Origin: Haloarchaeobius amylolyticus
Lineage (GTDB): Archaea; Halobacteriota; Halobacteria; Halobacteriales; Natrialbaceae
Reading direction: 5' to 3'
Assembly (NCBI RefSeq): GCF_026616195.1
Contig: NZ_JANHDH010000004.1
Span: 186,001-250,000 of the forward strand
Length of the DNA stretch: 64,000 bases
In this document: positions 51,850 through 60,384 of the stretch, in pieces
How the letters are laid out: each line of letters begins with the position of its first letter
Position numbering within the stretch: position 1 is the stretch's first letter
Position numbers and translations under genes: made by a program
Notes under the pieces: model-generated
Told to the model about the DNA's origin: nothing
Databases searched by the model: none
What the model saw: only the letters and a program-made list of their open reading frames with translations

Positions 51850-52491
51850 TCACACTTCCATATGCTCCTCGACGAACCAGTGGATGATGTGGCCCTCCGC
51901 TCGGTGCAACACGTCGCTACACGTCGCGTTCGCGATGTCGAGTGCCGCAGCCACCTCGCCTAATGTCGATTCCCGTGGTGTCCGGTAGTAGCCTGCTTCG
52001 ACAGCAGCCAGAAGCACCTCTTGCTGTCGGTCCGTGAGCAACTGGTCTGCTTGGCTCGCGTCGATTTCGCGAACAGATTCGATCGTGAAGCCGATGCCTA
52101 AATCCTCGAGGTGATCGCCGAGACTCGAGAGCCGCCTCGTCGATGTCGTCACCTCCCACGTAGCGACACCGTTCTGAATATCGAAGGGCATTCTGAGTGG
52201 AACACCGGCTCGCAGGACCGGGAGAAGTGGAAGTGGGTTCACCGTCTTTATCTGGAGGAGCGCCTCGTCTTCGTGCTTCCAGAGTAGCTCGAGGTCCTCG
52301 ATGTCGTCACGGGATTGAATGTCGGTAATGAGTGGAAGTGGGTCAGCGGTCTTGAGCCTGACAAGCCCGATACCGGTCCCTTCGCCAGGAATACTCGTGA
52401 CGACTTGAAACACCACCTCCGGATGAGCAGCCGAGAGATCTCCGATCCAGGTATGGTCGGGGATATCTATGGAAAGTTTCGCGTGTGGCAT
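51850..52491 (-). CDS. HTH-10 (bacterio-opsin-activator-like) regulator
   Basis: A 213-residue regulator. The C-terminal 55 residues are the HTH-10 domain (LTDRQQEVLLAAVEAGYYRT, then TLGEVAAALDIANATCSDVL). The N-terminal 150 residues are the usual Bat-type sensor region (PHAKLSIDIPDHTWIGDLSA). The ATG at 52491 (MPHAKLS) is the family-typical start, with another ATG 30 bp upstream. It ends in WFVEEHMEV, slightly longer than many relatives. It diverges from the RND exporter unit, whose regulation it may control. Confidence 0.82.
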   Translation of the reverse strand: MPHAKLSIDIPDHTWIGDLSAAHPEVVFQVVTSIPGEGTGIGLVRLKTADPLPLITDIQSRDDIEDLELLWKHEDEALLQIKTVNPLPLLPVLRAGVPLRMPFDIQNGVATWEVTTSTRRLSSLGDHLEDLGIGFTIESVREIDASQADQLLTDRQQEVLLAAVEAGYYRTPRESTLGEVAAALDIANATCSDVLHRAEGHIIHWFVEEHMEV

Positions 52492-52605
52492 CGTCTGTAG
52501 CGTACCTACTATTTCGCTCATTATACCGAGTTATACGAATATGTTAGGGTGCGCCTCAATTTCTCGCGCTGATCACTAACCAGCCGAGGCGTGTACGGAC
52601 ATGTA

Positions 52606-52767
52606 ATGTCGGAACTCCGCGAACGCGTGGCTAGCAGCCCGGGAGCGAAATTTCCCGATGTCCAGATTTCTGTCGCCAGATCGCTGGCCTGCGTCACGCT
52701 CAACGGGGCGGTTACGGTGGATCGTACCTCGTCCACGCCGTCGAAACTGGGGGTGTATGTTCAGTAA
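52606..52767 (+). CDS. Small 53-residue protein overlapping the RND gene
   Basis: ATG at 52606; its TAA overlaps the RND ATG at 52767 by one base (TAATG). The product MSELRERVASSPGAKFPDVQ, then ISVARSLACVTLNGAVTVD, ends LGVYVQ. Stop/start overlap and absence of a separate promoter suggest translational coupling, so it could be a leader or partner of the exporter. Short length makes coding uncertain. Confidence 0.4.
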   Translation: MSELRERVASSPGAKFPDVQISVARSLACVTLNGAVTVDRTSSTPSKLGVYVQ

Positions 52768-55700
52768 TGGTCGACGTGAGCGAGTGGATCACGGACAATG
52801 CTCGGCTCGTTATTGCGGTCATGGTCGTCGCGTCCGCGGTGGTCGCCGCCGGAGTGCCGATGGTCGACCGATCGACGTCCCTCGACCAGTTCCAGACCGA
52901 CGCCGACGAAGCCGATGCGCTCGATTACGTCGACGCGAACTTCTCGAGCGGGTCGACGGATACGACCTCAGCACAGGTCATCGTCCGGGACGACAACGTC
53001 CTCGATAAGGACACCCTCGTTTCTATTCTCGAATACGAACGGGCGCTCGAGACCAACGAAACAGTCAACGAGACCCTCGTCGAGAACGACTCCACGCGAA
53101 GCGTCGCGAACCTCGTCGCGACCACCTCGATCCGGGAAGACCGGGCCGCCGAGCTCCAGACCCGCGAACGTGAATTAACCAGGACAGAGGCGAGCCTTGC
53201 GGAGGCCATCGATTCGCTCGCGAACAACCCGAACGCGAGTGTTCGCCCCGCGTTCGAGGCCGTCGACGCCAACACGTCGGTGACCCTCACCGAGGCGGAC
53301 TACCGGCTGTTCGCGGACGCTGTCGAGGAGCGACGCGCGCAAGACGAGACCGGTGAGAGTACGGGGAACGTCACGAAACAGATTCTCGCGGACGAGTACG
53401 CAACGCTCGCCGAGGACAGAAACGAGCTGGAGAGCCTCGACCCAACTCTCGAGACGCAGATCGAGGAACTCCGGTCGCTAAACGACTCCGAAGTCGAGGC
53501 TCTCGTCGCGGACGTACTTTCCAGTGAATCGGACCGGTCGGCACGCGCGCTTGCCTTCATGCCCGACTACTACGAGCCGGGATCGACGGAGACGAACGCG
53601 ACTCTGCTCGTCGTGACCCACGAGTCCGCAGGCGGATCGTTCGCACCCGGTGACGCACCCGAGGAGATCGAGGACGCACAGGCCACGATGACGGACCTGG
53701 CGCCGGACGACGACTCGATGGCCGTCCTGGTCTACGGTGACGGTGTCGTCTCGACGGAGATCACGGACTCGATGATCGACAGCGTCCTCCTGGTCGGTCC
53801 ACTGGCGATCGCGTTCGTCTTGCTCGTTCTCGTGGTCGTCTACCGGGACCTGCTGGACATCCTGCTCGGTCTCCTGGGGATCGCGCTCGTGCTCGTGTGG
53901 ACGTTCGGTGCGATGGGGTGGTTCGACATCGCGTTCAGCCAGCCGTTCATCGTCGTCCTCGTCCTGTTGATCGGCCTCTCTATCGACTACGGCCTCCACG
54001 TCGTGATGCGTTATCGGGAGGCTCGCGAGTCGAGCGAGACGTCGCCCAGTCGCGCGATGGCTGTCGCACTCGGGAGCGTCGGTGTCGCACTCGTCTACGT
54101 CACCACGACGACAGTCATCGGCTTCCTCTCGAACCTTACGAGCCCGCTCGGGGTGTTCCGCGAACTCGGCGTCGTCAGCGCTATCGGCATCGTGGCCACG
54201 CTGCTCGTCTTCGGCCTGCTCGTTCCGGCGCTGAAAGTCGAACTCGACGAGCTCCTCGAACGCCGTGGGATCGACCGCCTGAAACCAGCTGTCGGAACGG
54301 GTGGCGGGCCGGTCAGTCGCGTCCTAGGTACGGGGGCGACGCTCGCGACGAAGGCCCCCTACGTCGTCATCGCCGTCGCGCTCCTCGTCAGCGCGACGGG
54401 TGCGTACGGGGCGACAGGTATCGACGCGAGCTTCGAGCAGTCGGATTTCCTCGCGGAAGATCCCGACGACTGGTTGAAAGACCTCCCCGATCCGATCGCG
54501 CCCGGGACGTACACGGCAGAGAGGGCGATCGACACGCTCGACCGTGACTTCGTCAGACAGGACACCACAGCCACGATACTCGTCAGGGGCGACGTGACTG
54601 ATCCCGTGACACTCGACCGGCTCGACGCCGCACGCACGAACGCGAGCGACATGTCGGCGACGGAGACGTACGCCGACGGAGAGCCCGCGGTGACCGACCC
54701 GATCACGGTGATGGACCGCGTCGCGGCGGACAACGCGTCGTTCAACCGGACGCTAGCGGCAGCCGACACCGACGGCGACGGCGTCCCTGACGAGAACGTG
54801 ACTGCCGTCTACGACGAACTGTATCGGGTGGCACCCGAGGAAGCGGCCGACGTCGTCCACAGGGAGGACGGCGAGTATCGGGCTGTCCGGATGGTCGTGA
54901 CCGTCGACAGTGGCGTCGACGACGACGTCGTCCACGACCAGATGGGGTGGGTTGCCGACGACGCCGACGGGGAGGGCGTTTCCGTCATCGCGACCGGCGA
55001 CGTGATCGTTAACCAGATCACGGCCGACCAACTCGCGGAGACGGCGCTCCTGAGTCTCGTCGTCGCGCTGCTCTCGGTCGTCGTCGTCCTCGCGGTCGCT
55101 TACCGGCTCACCGAGGGGAGCGCATCACTCGGCGTCGTCACGATCGTCCCCGTTGCGTTCACCCTGACGTGGGTGCTCGGGACGATGGCGCTGCTGGACA
55201 TCCCGTTCAACATCGTCACCGGCATGATCACCGGGCTCACGATCGGGCTCGGCGTCGACTACAGCCTCCACATTAGCGAGCGATTCAACCAGGAGCTAGC
55301 CGGGGCTGAGACGGTTGCCGCGGCGCTCCACGAGACCGTCACCGGGACCGGCGGTGCGTTACTCTCGAGTGCGGCGACGACCGCCAGCGGGTTCGCTGTG
55401 CTGCTCGTCGCGATCCTCCCGTTCCTGCAGTCGTTCGGCCTCATCACCGCGCTGACGATCGTGTTCGCGTTCCTCGCCAGCGTGTTCGTCCTCCCGAGCT
55501 TGCTCGTCGTCTGGGCACGGGTGGTGAATCGAGATTCCGGACTGAGGGAATCCACCACCGGTACGGCGACAGAATCACCCGATAGCACAGCTGAAGGCAA
55601 GGCTGACGTGACGCGAACGGTTCACCGCTCCTACCTCTCCCCCGACCAGGTGGTTCCAGTGACTGTCTCGCTCCGGAACGTTCGCGATCGGATGATACTC

Positions 55701-56078
55701 AGGGAATCAGTCGATGGCGAGATCGGCAATATCGACCTCTCTCCCGAACCAGTTGCCGTAGACCGGGATGACGGAACCATCACAGTGTACTGGAACATCG
55801 CTGATTCGGTGGTCGACGCGAGCCTCGAGTACACGGTCGAACTCCCCGCGGAAGCAGCGGATGGCGATGTAGTCACGTTTGAGGGGACCGTCGAAAGCAG
55901 TGACTGCCGATGGTCGGTCGGTGGAGACGAGACGGCCACTGTCGTTGAGGATATCTTCCAACGCGTGCTTGAGCGTGGTGCAGTCACTGCCGCGGACATC
56001 GAGGTCGCTATCGAGCGTGACGATATCACTCCCAAAGAAGTCGCACGTCTTCGCCGTGCTTGGCTCAAAGGGGACTGA
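52767..56078 (+). CDS. RND-superfamily (MMPL-type) exporter
   Basis: A 1103-residue RND protein. TM1 lies at about 10-30, a large external loop at 35-330, five membrane segments from 339 to about 486 (with GLSIDYGLHVVMRYREAR, the RND D/Y motif), TM7 near 529, a second external loop, and the last segments at 759-921 (including LGVDYSLHISERFN). It moves lipophilic or other substrates using the ion gradient. After the last segment a 150-residue tail adds a beta-rich domain (VVPVTVSLRNVRDRM) and a helical end (VTAADIEVAIERDDITPKEV), not usual for the family. Substrate unknown. Confidence 0.85.
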   Translation: MVDVSEWITDNARLVIAVMVVASAVVAAGVPMVDRSTSLDQFQTDADEADALDYVDANFSSGSTDTTSAQVIVRDDNVLDKDTLVSILEYERALETNETVNETLVENDSTRSVANLVATTSIREDRAAELQTRERELTRTEASLAEAIDSLANNPNASVRPAFEAVDANTSVTLTEADYRLFADAVEERRAQDETGESTGNVTKQILADEYATLAEDRNELESLDPTLETQIEELRSLNDSEVEALVADVLSSESDRSARALAFMPDYYEPGSTETNATLLVVTHESAGGSFAPGDAPEEIEDAQATMTDLAPDDDSMAVLVYGDGVVSTEITDSMIDSVLLVGPLAIAFVLLVLVVVYRDLLDILLGLLGIALVLVWTFGAMGWFDIAFSQPFIVVLVLLIGLSIDYGLHVVMRYREARESSETSPSRAMAVALGSVGVALVYVTTTTVIGFLSNLTSPLGVFRELGVVSAIGIVATLLVFGLLVPALKVELDELLERRGIDRLKPAVGTGGGPVSRVLGTGATLATKAPYVVIAVALLVSATGAYGATGIDASFEQSDFLAEDPDDWLKDLPDPIAPGTYTAERAIDTLDRDFVRQDTTATILVRGDVTDPVTLDRLDAARTNASDMSATETYADGEPAVTDPITVMDRVAADNASFNRTLAAADTDGDGVPDENVTAVYDELYRVAPEEAADVVHREDGEYRAVRMVVTVDSGVDDDVVHDQMGWVADDADGEGVSVIATGDVIVNQITADQLAETALLSLVVALLSVVVVLAVAYRLTEGSASLGVVTIVPVAFTLTWVLGTMALLDIPFNIVTGMITGLTIGLGVDYSLHISERFNQELAGAETVAAALHETVTGTGGALLSSAATTASGFAVLLVAILPFLQSFGLITALTIVFAFLASVFVLPSLLVVWARVVNRDSGLRESTTGTATESPDSTAEGKADVTRTVHRSYLSPDQVVPVTVSLRNVRDRMILRESVDGEIGNIDLSPEPVAVDRDDGTITVYWNIADSVVDASLEYTVELPAEAADGDVVTFEGTVESSDCRWSVGGDETATVVEDIFQRVLERGAVTAADIEVAIERDDITPKEVARLRRAWLKGD

Positions 56079-56421
56079 GTCCGGTAGTATCACTCGACGT
56101 CAACGGTTTCCAGTCGCTCGCGGATTACGCTCTTGGCCGGCAGGGATTTTTCGTGTTGTTCTTCCGAATGTCGTTTACCTGTGCGGTGGTCCTTCTTCAT
56201 CCGCAACCCAATCAGCAACACATAGCTGAGGTTGCAGGTATGCGTCCCGACACTCGTTAATCTCCCTCTCGAATACCGTCTGCGACATACTGTACTCAAC
56301 TACTGAAAGGGGAAACCTGGTCGAAGAGGATGCGATCTGTGGTTACGTACTCTTCAAGCACGGTTGGAGCGAACAGGTGCGGCGGTGGATATATCGGCGC
56401 TTGGATGGTAGTGTAACTTGT

Positions 56422-56877
56422 ATGACTTCAGACCGCGTCATCGACCTGCTTCAGAAGGCCTACGGGGACGAGATGGAGACAGTGATGAACTACCAGACGA
56501 ACGCGATCGTTCTGGACGGAGTTCGTGCCGAAGAGATCAAGCAGAGCCTCCAGCAAGACATCCAAGAGGAACTGACCCACGCCCAGCAACTTGGCAACCG
56601 TCTCAAGCAACTGGATGCCCGACCGCCCAGCTCGGCAGAGTTTACCGCTCGGCAGGACTCGCTGCAACCCCCCGAGGATTCGACCGACGTGCTTTCGGTA
56701 ATCCGAGGTGTCCTCGACGCTGAAGAGGACGCTATCGAGACATATCGGTCGATCATCGATGCTGCTGAGGACGCTGACGATCCGGTCACCGAAGATCTCG
56801 CCGTGACAATTCTCGCCGATGAGGAAGCCCACCGAACCGAATTCCGGGGCTTCGAAAAGGAGTATCAAGACGACTGA
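56422..56877 (+). CDS. Ferritin-like diiron protein
   Basis: A 151-residue four-helix protein: DEMETVMNYQTNAIVLDG, then EELTHAQQLGNRL (ExxH, near 50), EEDAIETYRSIIDAAE near 108 and ILADEEAHRTEFRGF near 135 (ExxH). The two ExxH motifs and Glu pairs fit a ferritin/Dps or bacterioferritin-like iron site. The ATG at 56422 is chosen from agreement with its duplicate at 35661-36116, which is broken by a nonsense codon; this is the working copy. Confidence 0.8.
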   Translation: MTSDRVIDLLQKAYGDEMETVMNYQTNAIVLDGVRAEEIKQSLQQDIQEELTHAQQLGNRLKQLDARPPSSAEFTARQDSLQPPEDSTDVLSVIRGVLDAEEDAIETYRSIIDAAEDADDPVTEDLAVTILADEEAHRTEFRGFEKEYQDD

Positions 56878-56953
56878 TCTCCCTCGTCAGGGAGCGTAAC
56901 GCGCACAATATCGTCCAACACGAAATGGGCGGGAATGTAACCGGTCCGAGTAC

Positions 56954-57346
56954 TCAAGCGGCAGTTGCTTCACGATCCATTTTGTTAGTCTTTCGTGCTC
57001 TCCAGTAGAGGTACGTGAGCACGACGATGAGCGCCCCTTGGAGTATTTTATCCACATACCCGAGCGTCGTGAATTCGCCGGCATTCGCTACGTACCAGAG
57101 TGGGAACTGAACTGCCGTATAGACGATCCCAACTATATAGAGAAGAGATCGCCGATAGTCTAAGAGGAACAATACGGCGGCACCGAGGAACCCGACTCCT
57201 GCGAGCGAAACGGGAATCCGTCCTTCGACAAATCCGGCGTACACGTGGATAACTCCCGTTATCAGGACGAGCAATATCGCAAGCCAGTGGGTTGTGGTAA
57301 GTGAGTCTGTCTCGGTGTAGCTGCTAACTGTTTGTCCCATGGGCAT
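56954..57346 (-). CDS. Small four-segment membrane protein
   Basis: About 130 residues with four hydrophobic segments: WLAILLVLITGVIHVYAGFV, VSLAGVGFLGAAVLFLLDY, LLYIVGIVYTAVQFPLWYV and ILQGALIVVLTYLYWRAR. GVIHVYAG and the length match a haloarchaeal DUF family of DoxX-like small membrane proteins (DUF7475 by memory). The start is either 57346 (MPMGQTV) or 57340. Function unknown. Confidence 0.65.
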   Translation of the reverse strand: MPMGQTVSSYTETDSLTTTHWLAILLVLITGVIHVYAGFVEGRIPVSLAGVGFLGAAVLFLLDYRRSLLYIVGIVYTAVQFPLWYVANAGEFTTLGYVDKILQGALIVVLTYLYWRARKTNKMDREATAA

Positions 57347-57402
57347 TAAACATACTGCGAGCAATTATACTCTACCTCGAACATTTTCGCCACATCCTCA
57401 AA

Positions 57403-57647
57403 TTACAGGGACATCGGCGGGTCGATGTCCATCCGTACGAGTTCCAGTGCGAACAGCGCCGTCGCCACTACAATAGAAGCCGCCCCGATCAGAACCAGTA
57501 CTGGTGGTAGATTGAGATAGATCTCCGAGAGGATACTGGTGCATGAGAAGTCCGACGAGTGCCAAGAGCGAAATCCAACGAGCGCGACCCTGACGTACGG
57601 GCAACCACAGAAGCAGTACCCCGAAGACAACAACTGGCCATCGACAT
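57403..57647 (-). pseudogene. Frameshifted small membrane protein gene
   Basis: Reading leftward from about 57640, one frame gives VVFGVLLLWLPVRQGRARW, then ISLLALVGLLMHQYPLG. A second frame continues SEIYLNLPPVLVLIGAASIV, then ALFALELVRMDIDPPMSL and a stop at 57403. Both parts look like one membrane protein broken by a frameshift near 57520. The start region (MSMAS) is in a third frame. It is either a pseudogene or contains a base-call error. Confidence 0.5.
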
Positions 57648-57808
57648 AGTTATTAGGTGAATTGAGGGAAGGATATCGCTGAAAAAGTGTAGTCTCTGAA
57701 TTGTCTCAGCGTATCCGACCACGAGACGCCAACTAAGTACGAATATATTCGATATACTCTATGATATCCGTAGGAATCTCTTTCGGGCCTGCCTCCGTAT
57801 ATGTAACT

Positions 57809-59101
57809 ATGGCACGCCACCCGATTCGGTTCACTCCCTTTCACCTCGCAGGTGCGCTGTTCCTACTCGCCGGTCTCGTATTAGCTGTCTATCACGGCCT
57901 CGAGCAGTTCAATCTCGTCCCGCGGGTCGGCTGGGTTTCGTGGAGTCACATTCACTTCGTGACGATCGGCGGCTTCACGCAGCTCCTATTCGGAATGCTC
58001 CCCCAGCTTACGGCTCGAAAACTCGAGCGTCCACTGCCCTCGAAGTACTACGACTGGCTGAACTTCGTCGGATTGAACGGTGGATTTCTCCTGCTGTGGT
58101 ACGGGCGTGGATGGGGTCACACGTGGGCGTTCGATGGCGGACTCATCGCGATCTGGCTCCTCGTCGCCGGGTTGCTGATAGTGATGTTGCGGATGGTTAT
58201 GCAAAGCGATCTGGCGTGGAACGCGACGACTGGACTGTATCTGGTGTCAGTCTTCGTGTTCCTGTGGGGGATCACGTACGCGTACGGCCTGTTTGCCCAC
58301 GTCTGGCAGGTTCCCGGCGGCTGGCTCGGCTTGCGCGAAGCGCACGTCCACGCTAACGCGTGGGGCTTTCTCGGGCTCGCGGCCATCGGCACGCTCTACG
58401 ACCTCTTTCCCCGCCTGCTTGGTACCGATCTCTACAGTGAGAGGTTACGGGACTACTCGGCGTGGTTCTTCGTCGCCGGCATCTTTCCGCTGATTACCGG
58501 CCCCTGGGTCGGGATGGGGCGGACAGTCACGGCGACCGGGTTGGTCCTCTTCGCGACGGGATTTGCACTGTACCTGTACAACCTCGTCCAGACGTATCGA
58601 TCGACAGACTCCCGATCGGGTATCGCGTTGTCAGTTCTGGTAGCCCAGTTCTGGATGCTCGGGCCGGCGGGATTCGCACCGTTCGTACTCTTCGGCGTCG
58701 AGTGGGTGAATCCGGCGTATATCGAAGACGGCGCACTCCACTTCTTCTTCGTAGGATGGGCGCTCCCGATCGCACTCGCCGGCTTGCTGCTCTACTTTCG
58801 GAATCTCCCTGCCCTGAGCGAAGGGGGGTTGGGGGGCAGTACCTCCGTTGATGCGTCTGATCCCCTCCCAGATGGAGTCATCCCGTCGGTGATCTCGACG
58901 TGGATGGTCTGGGTGTGGAACATCGCAATCTTGGTGGTTGGCGTCGGCTTCTTCTACCAGGATCAGTCGTGGTCGGCGTATTTCTTCGGTCCCGGATACA
59001 CCGCTCTTGTCATCCTGTGGCTCTATGAACTGGCACAGGCGTTCCGCTTGCGTTGGGCTCTCCGGACTGAATCCGAGACGACTACCGATACGAGGGTCTG
59101 A
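57809..59101 (+). CDS. Haem-copper-oxidase subunit I-like / NnrS-like membrane protein
   Basis: A 430-residue protein with about 11-12 membrane segments. His-rich motifs recur at helix ends: SWSHIHFVTIGGFTQLLFGM near 55-75, REAHVHANAWGFLGLAAIGT near 180-200, and GALHFFFVGWALPIALAG near 310. The same arrangement occurs in haem-copper oxidase (CcoN-type) and NnrS proteins, which bind haem through these His residues. The copper-ligand set of a true oxidase is not evident, and no subunit II is nearby, so a non-respiratory haem protein is likelier. The start at 57809 (MARHPIRFTPFHL) follows a TATA-like CCGTATATGTA. Confidence 0.75.
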   Translation: MARHPIRFTPFHLAGALFLLAGLVLAVYHGLEQFNLVPRVGWVSWSHIHFVTIGGFTQLLFGMLPQLTARKLERPLPSKYYDWLNFVGLNGGFLLLWYGRGWGHTWAFDGGLIAIWLLVAGLLIVMLRMVMQSDLAWNATTGLYLVSVFVFLWGITYAYGLFAHVWQVPGGWLGLREAHVHANAWGFLGLAAIGTLYDLFPRLLGTDLYSERLRDYSAWFFVAGIFPLITGPWVGMGRTVTATGLVLFATGFALYLYNLVQTYRSTDSRSGIALSVLVAQFWMLGPAGFAPFVLFGVEWVNPAYIEDGALHFFFVGWALPIALAGLLLYFRNLPALSEGGLGGSTSVDASDPLPDGVIPSVISTWMVWVWNIAILVVGVGFFYQDQSWSAYFFGPGYTALVILWLYELAQAFRLRWALRTESETTTDTRV

Positions 59102-59214
59102 TACATGGAACAGCAGGCCTACCACGGCCACTCGTCACGTTCATCCGGGAGGGTATCCAACCATGATAGCATGGGAGCTGATCCGACCCCTGTGTGTACC
59201 CACTGGACTGAAAC

Positions 59215-60276
59215 ATGACGCTGTACGATTGCATTGCGGACCTCCCGTTGACAATATCGGGTTCGGACCGGACCAGTCGTCGTCGAGAGATGGTGGGCGA
59301 AACGACTCGCGTCACTTCAACGTTCGTCCTGCTGGCGGAAGATGAATTCGGCGCTGGCGAAGACATCACTCACGAGGCTGTCGACCACGAAGCGTTGCCA
59401 GATACACTACCGTTCGATTTTGCAGGCGAATATACGTTCGATGAGTTCTCACAATCGCTCGAAGCCGTCGACCTCTTTCCGACGAAGTCACCCAAGCGCG
59501 AGGCCTCGCGGGCGTATCGACGCTGGGCACTCGAAAGTGCCGCACTCGACCTGGCCCTCAAACAAAACGACACGACACTGGCGTCACGCTTCGGTCGGGA
59601 GCGCTCACCGGTTCGATTCGTTGTCAGTACTCCAGTCCCGGATGGGGATACGACTCGAGTCGAAGGGATACTCGCAGTCAACCCCACATGCGAGTTCGCG
59701 CTTGAGCCGACGGATGAATGGACCGCGGACACCTTCGCGAGACTCGCGGAGACCGACGCAGTCCGCGTACTCGATTTGAACGGCCAGTCCGGCGGAGACG
59801 GCGACAGTCAAGCACCGAATCCCGAGTTCTATCGCCGGGTTTTCGAGACGCTCCCCGATGCCATCGTAGCAGATCCTGTCGTCTCCGACGATGTACACGA
59901 CCTGCTCGCGGCGAATTCGGATCGTCTCTCGTTGGGTGCGTCTGTCCGCAGCACAGCCGACATCCGTGACGCGCCGTTCGAGCCGAGCTGGTGTCGTATC
60001 GTCCCCTCGCGATTCGGAACCGTCCGGTCGCTTCTCGAGACTATCGAGTACTGTGCAGAGCAGGATATCAGTATGTACGGCGGCGGGCAGTGCGAGCTCT
60101 GTGTCGGACGCGGGCATATCCAATTGCTCGCATCACTGTTCTACCCTGATGGACCAAATGATGTCGCGCCGCGGGCGTACAACAAGCCAACGATTAGAGC
60201 GGACCTGATCTCAAGTCCCCTCGAACCACCCGAGGCCCCGACCGGGATGGAGTGGAAGCAACTCGAATTTGAGTAG
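59215..60276 (+). CDS. Enolase-superfamily-like protein
   Basis: A 353-residue protein. The N-terminal capping-domain look (TSTFVLLAEDEFGAGEDITH) and the C-terminal MYGGGQCELCVGRGHIQLLA with SLFYPDGPNDVAPRAYN suggest a haloarchaeal group of enolase-like (mandelate racemase/muconate lactonizing type) proteins. The expected Lys base and the Asp/Glu metal triad are not plain: VLDLNGQ and VADPV stand where ligands usually sit. It may be a divergent or non-catalytic member. A 37-codon frame at 59105-59218 overlaps its start (ATGA) but is too short to trust. Confidence 0.6.
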   Translation: MTLYDCIADLPLTISGSDRTSRRREMVGETTRVTSTFVLLAEDEFGAGEDITHEAVDHEALPDTLPFDFAGEYTFDEFSQSLEAVDLFPTKSPKREASRAYRRWALESAALDLALKQNDTTLASRFGRERSPVRFVVSTPVPDGDTTRVEGILAVNPTCEFALEPTDEWTADTFARLAETDAVRVLDLNGQSGGDGDSQAPNPEFYRRVFETLPDAIVADPVVSDDVHDLLAANSDRLSLGASVRSTADIRDAPFEPSWCRIVPSRFGTVRSLLETIEYCAEQDISMYGGGQCELCVGRGHIQLLASLFYPDGPNDVAPRAYNKPTIRADLISSPLEPPEAPTGMEWKQLEFE

Positions 60277-60384
60277 CGGGCAACGTGTCGAAGAGTTCAG
60301 CCGCGTACCGGTAGAGCGCATTTACCTCACTCTATATCTTTCACGGCGTTCTTGTATCGAGTAATCCAGCAAACCGAACGGTAC

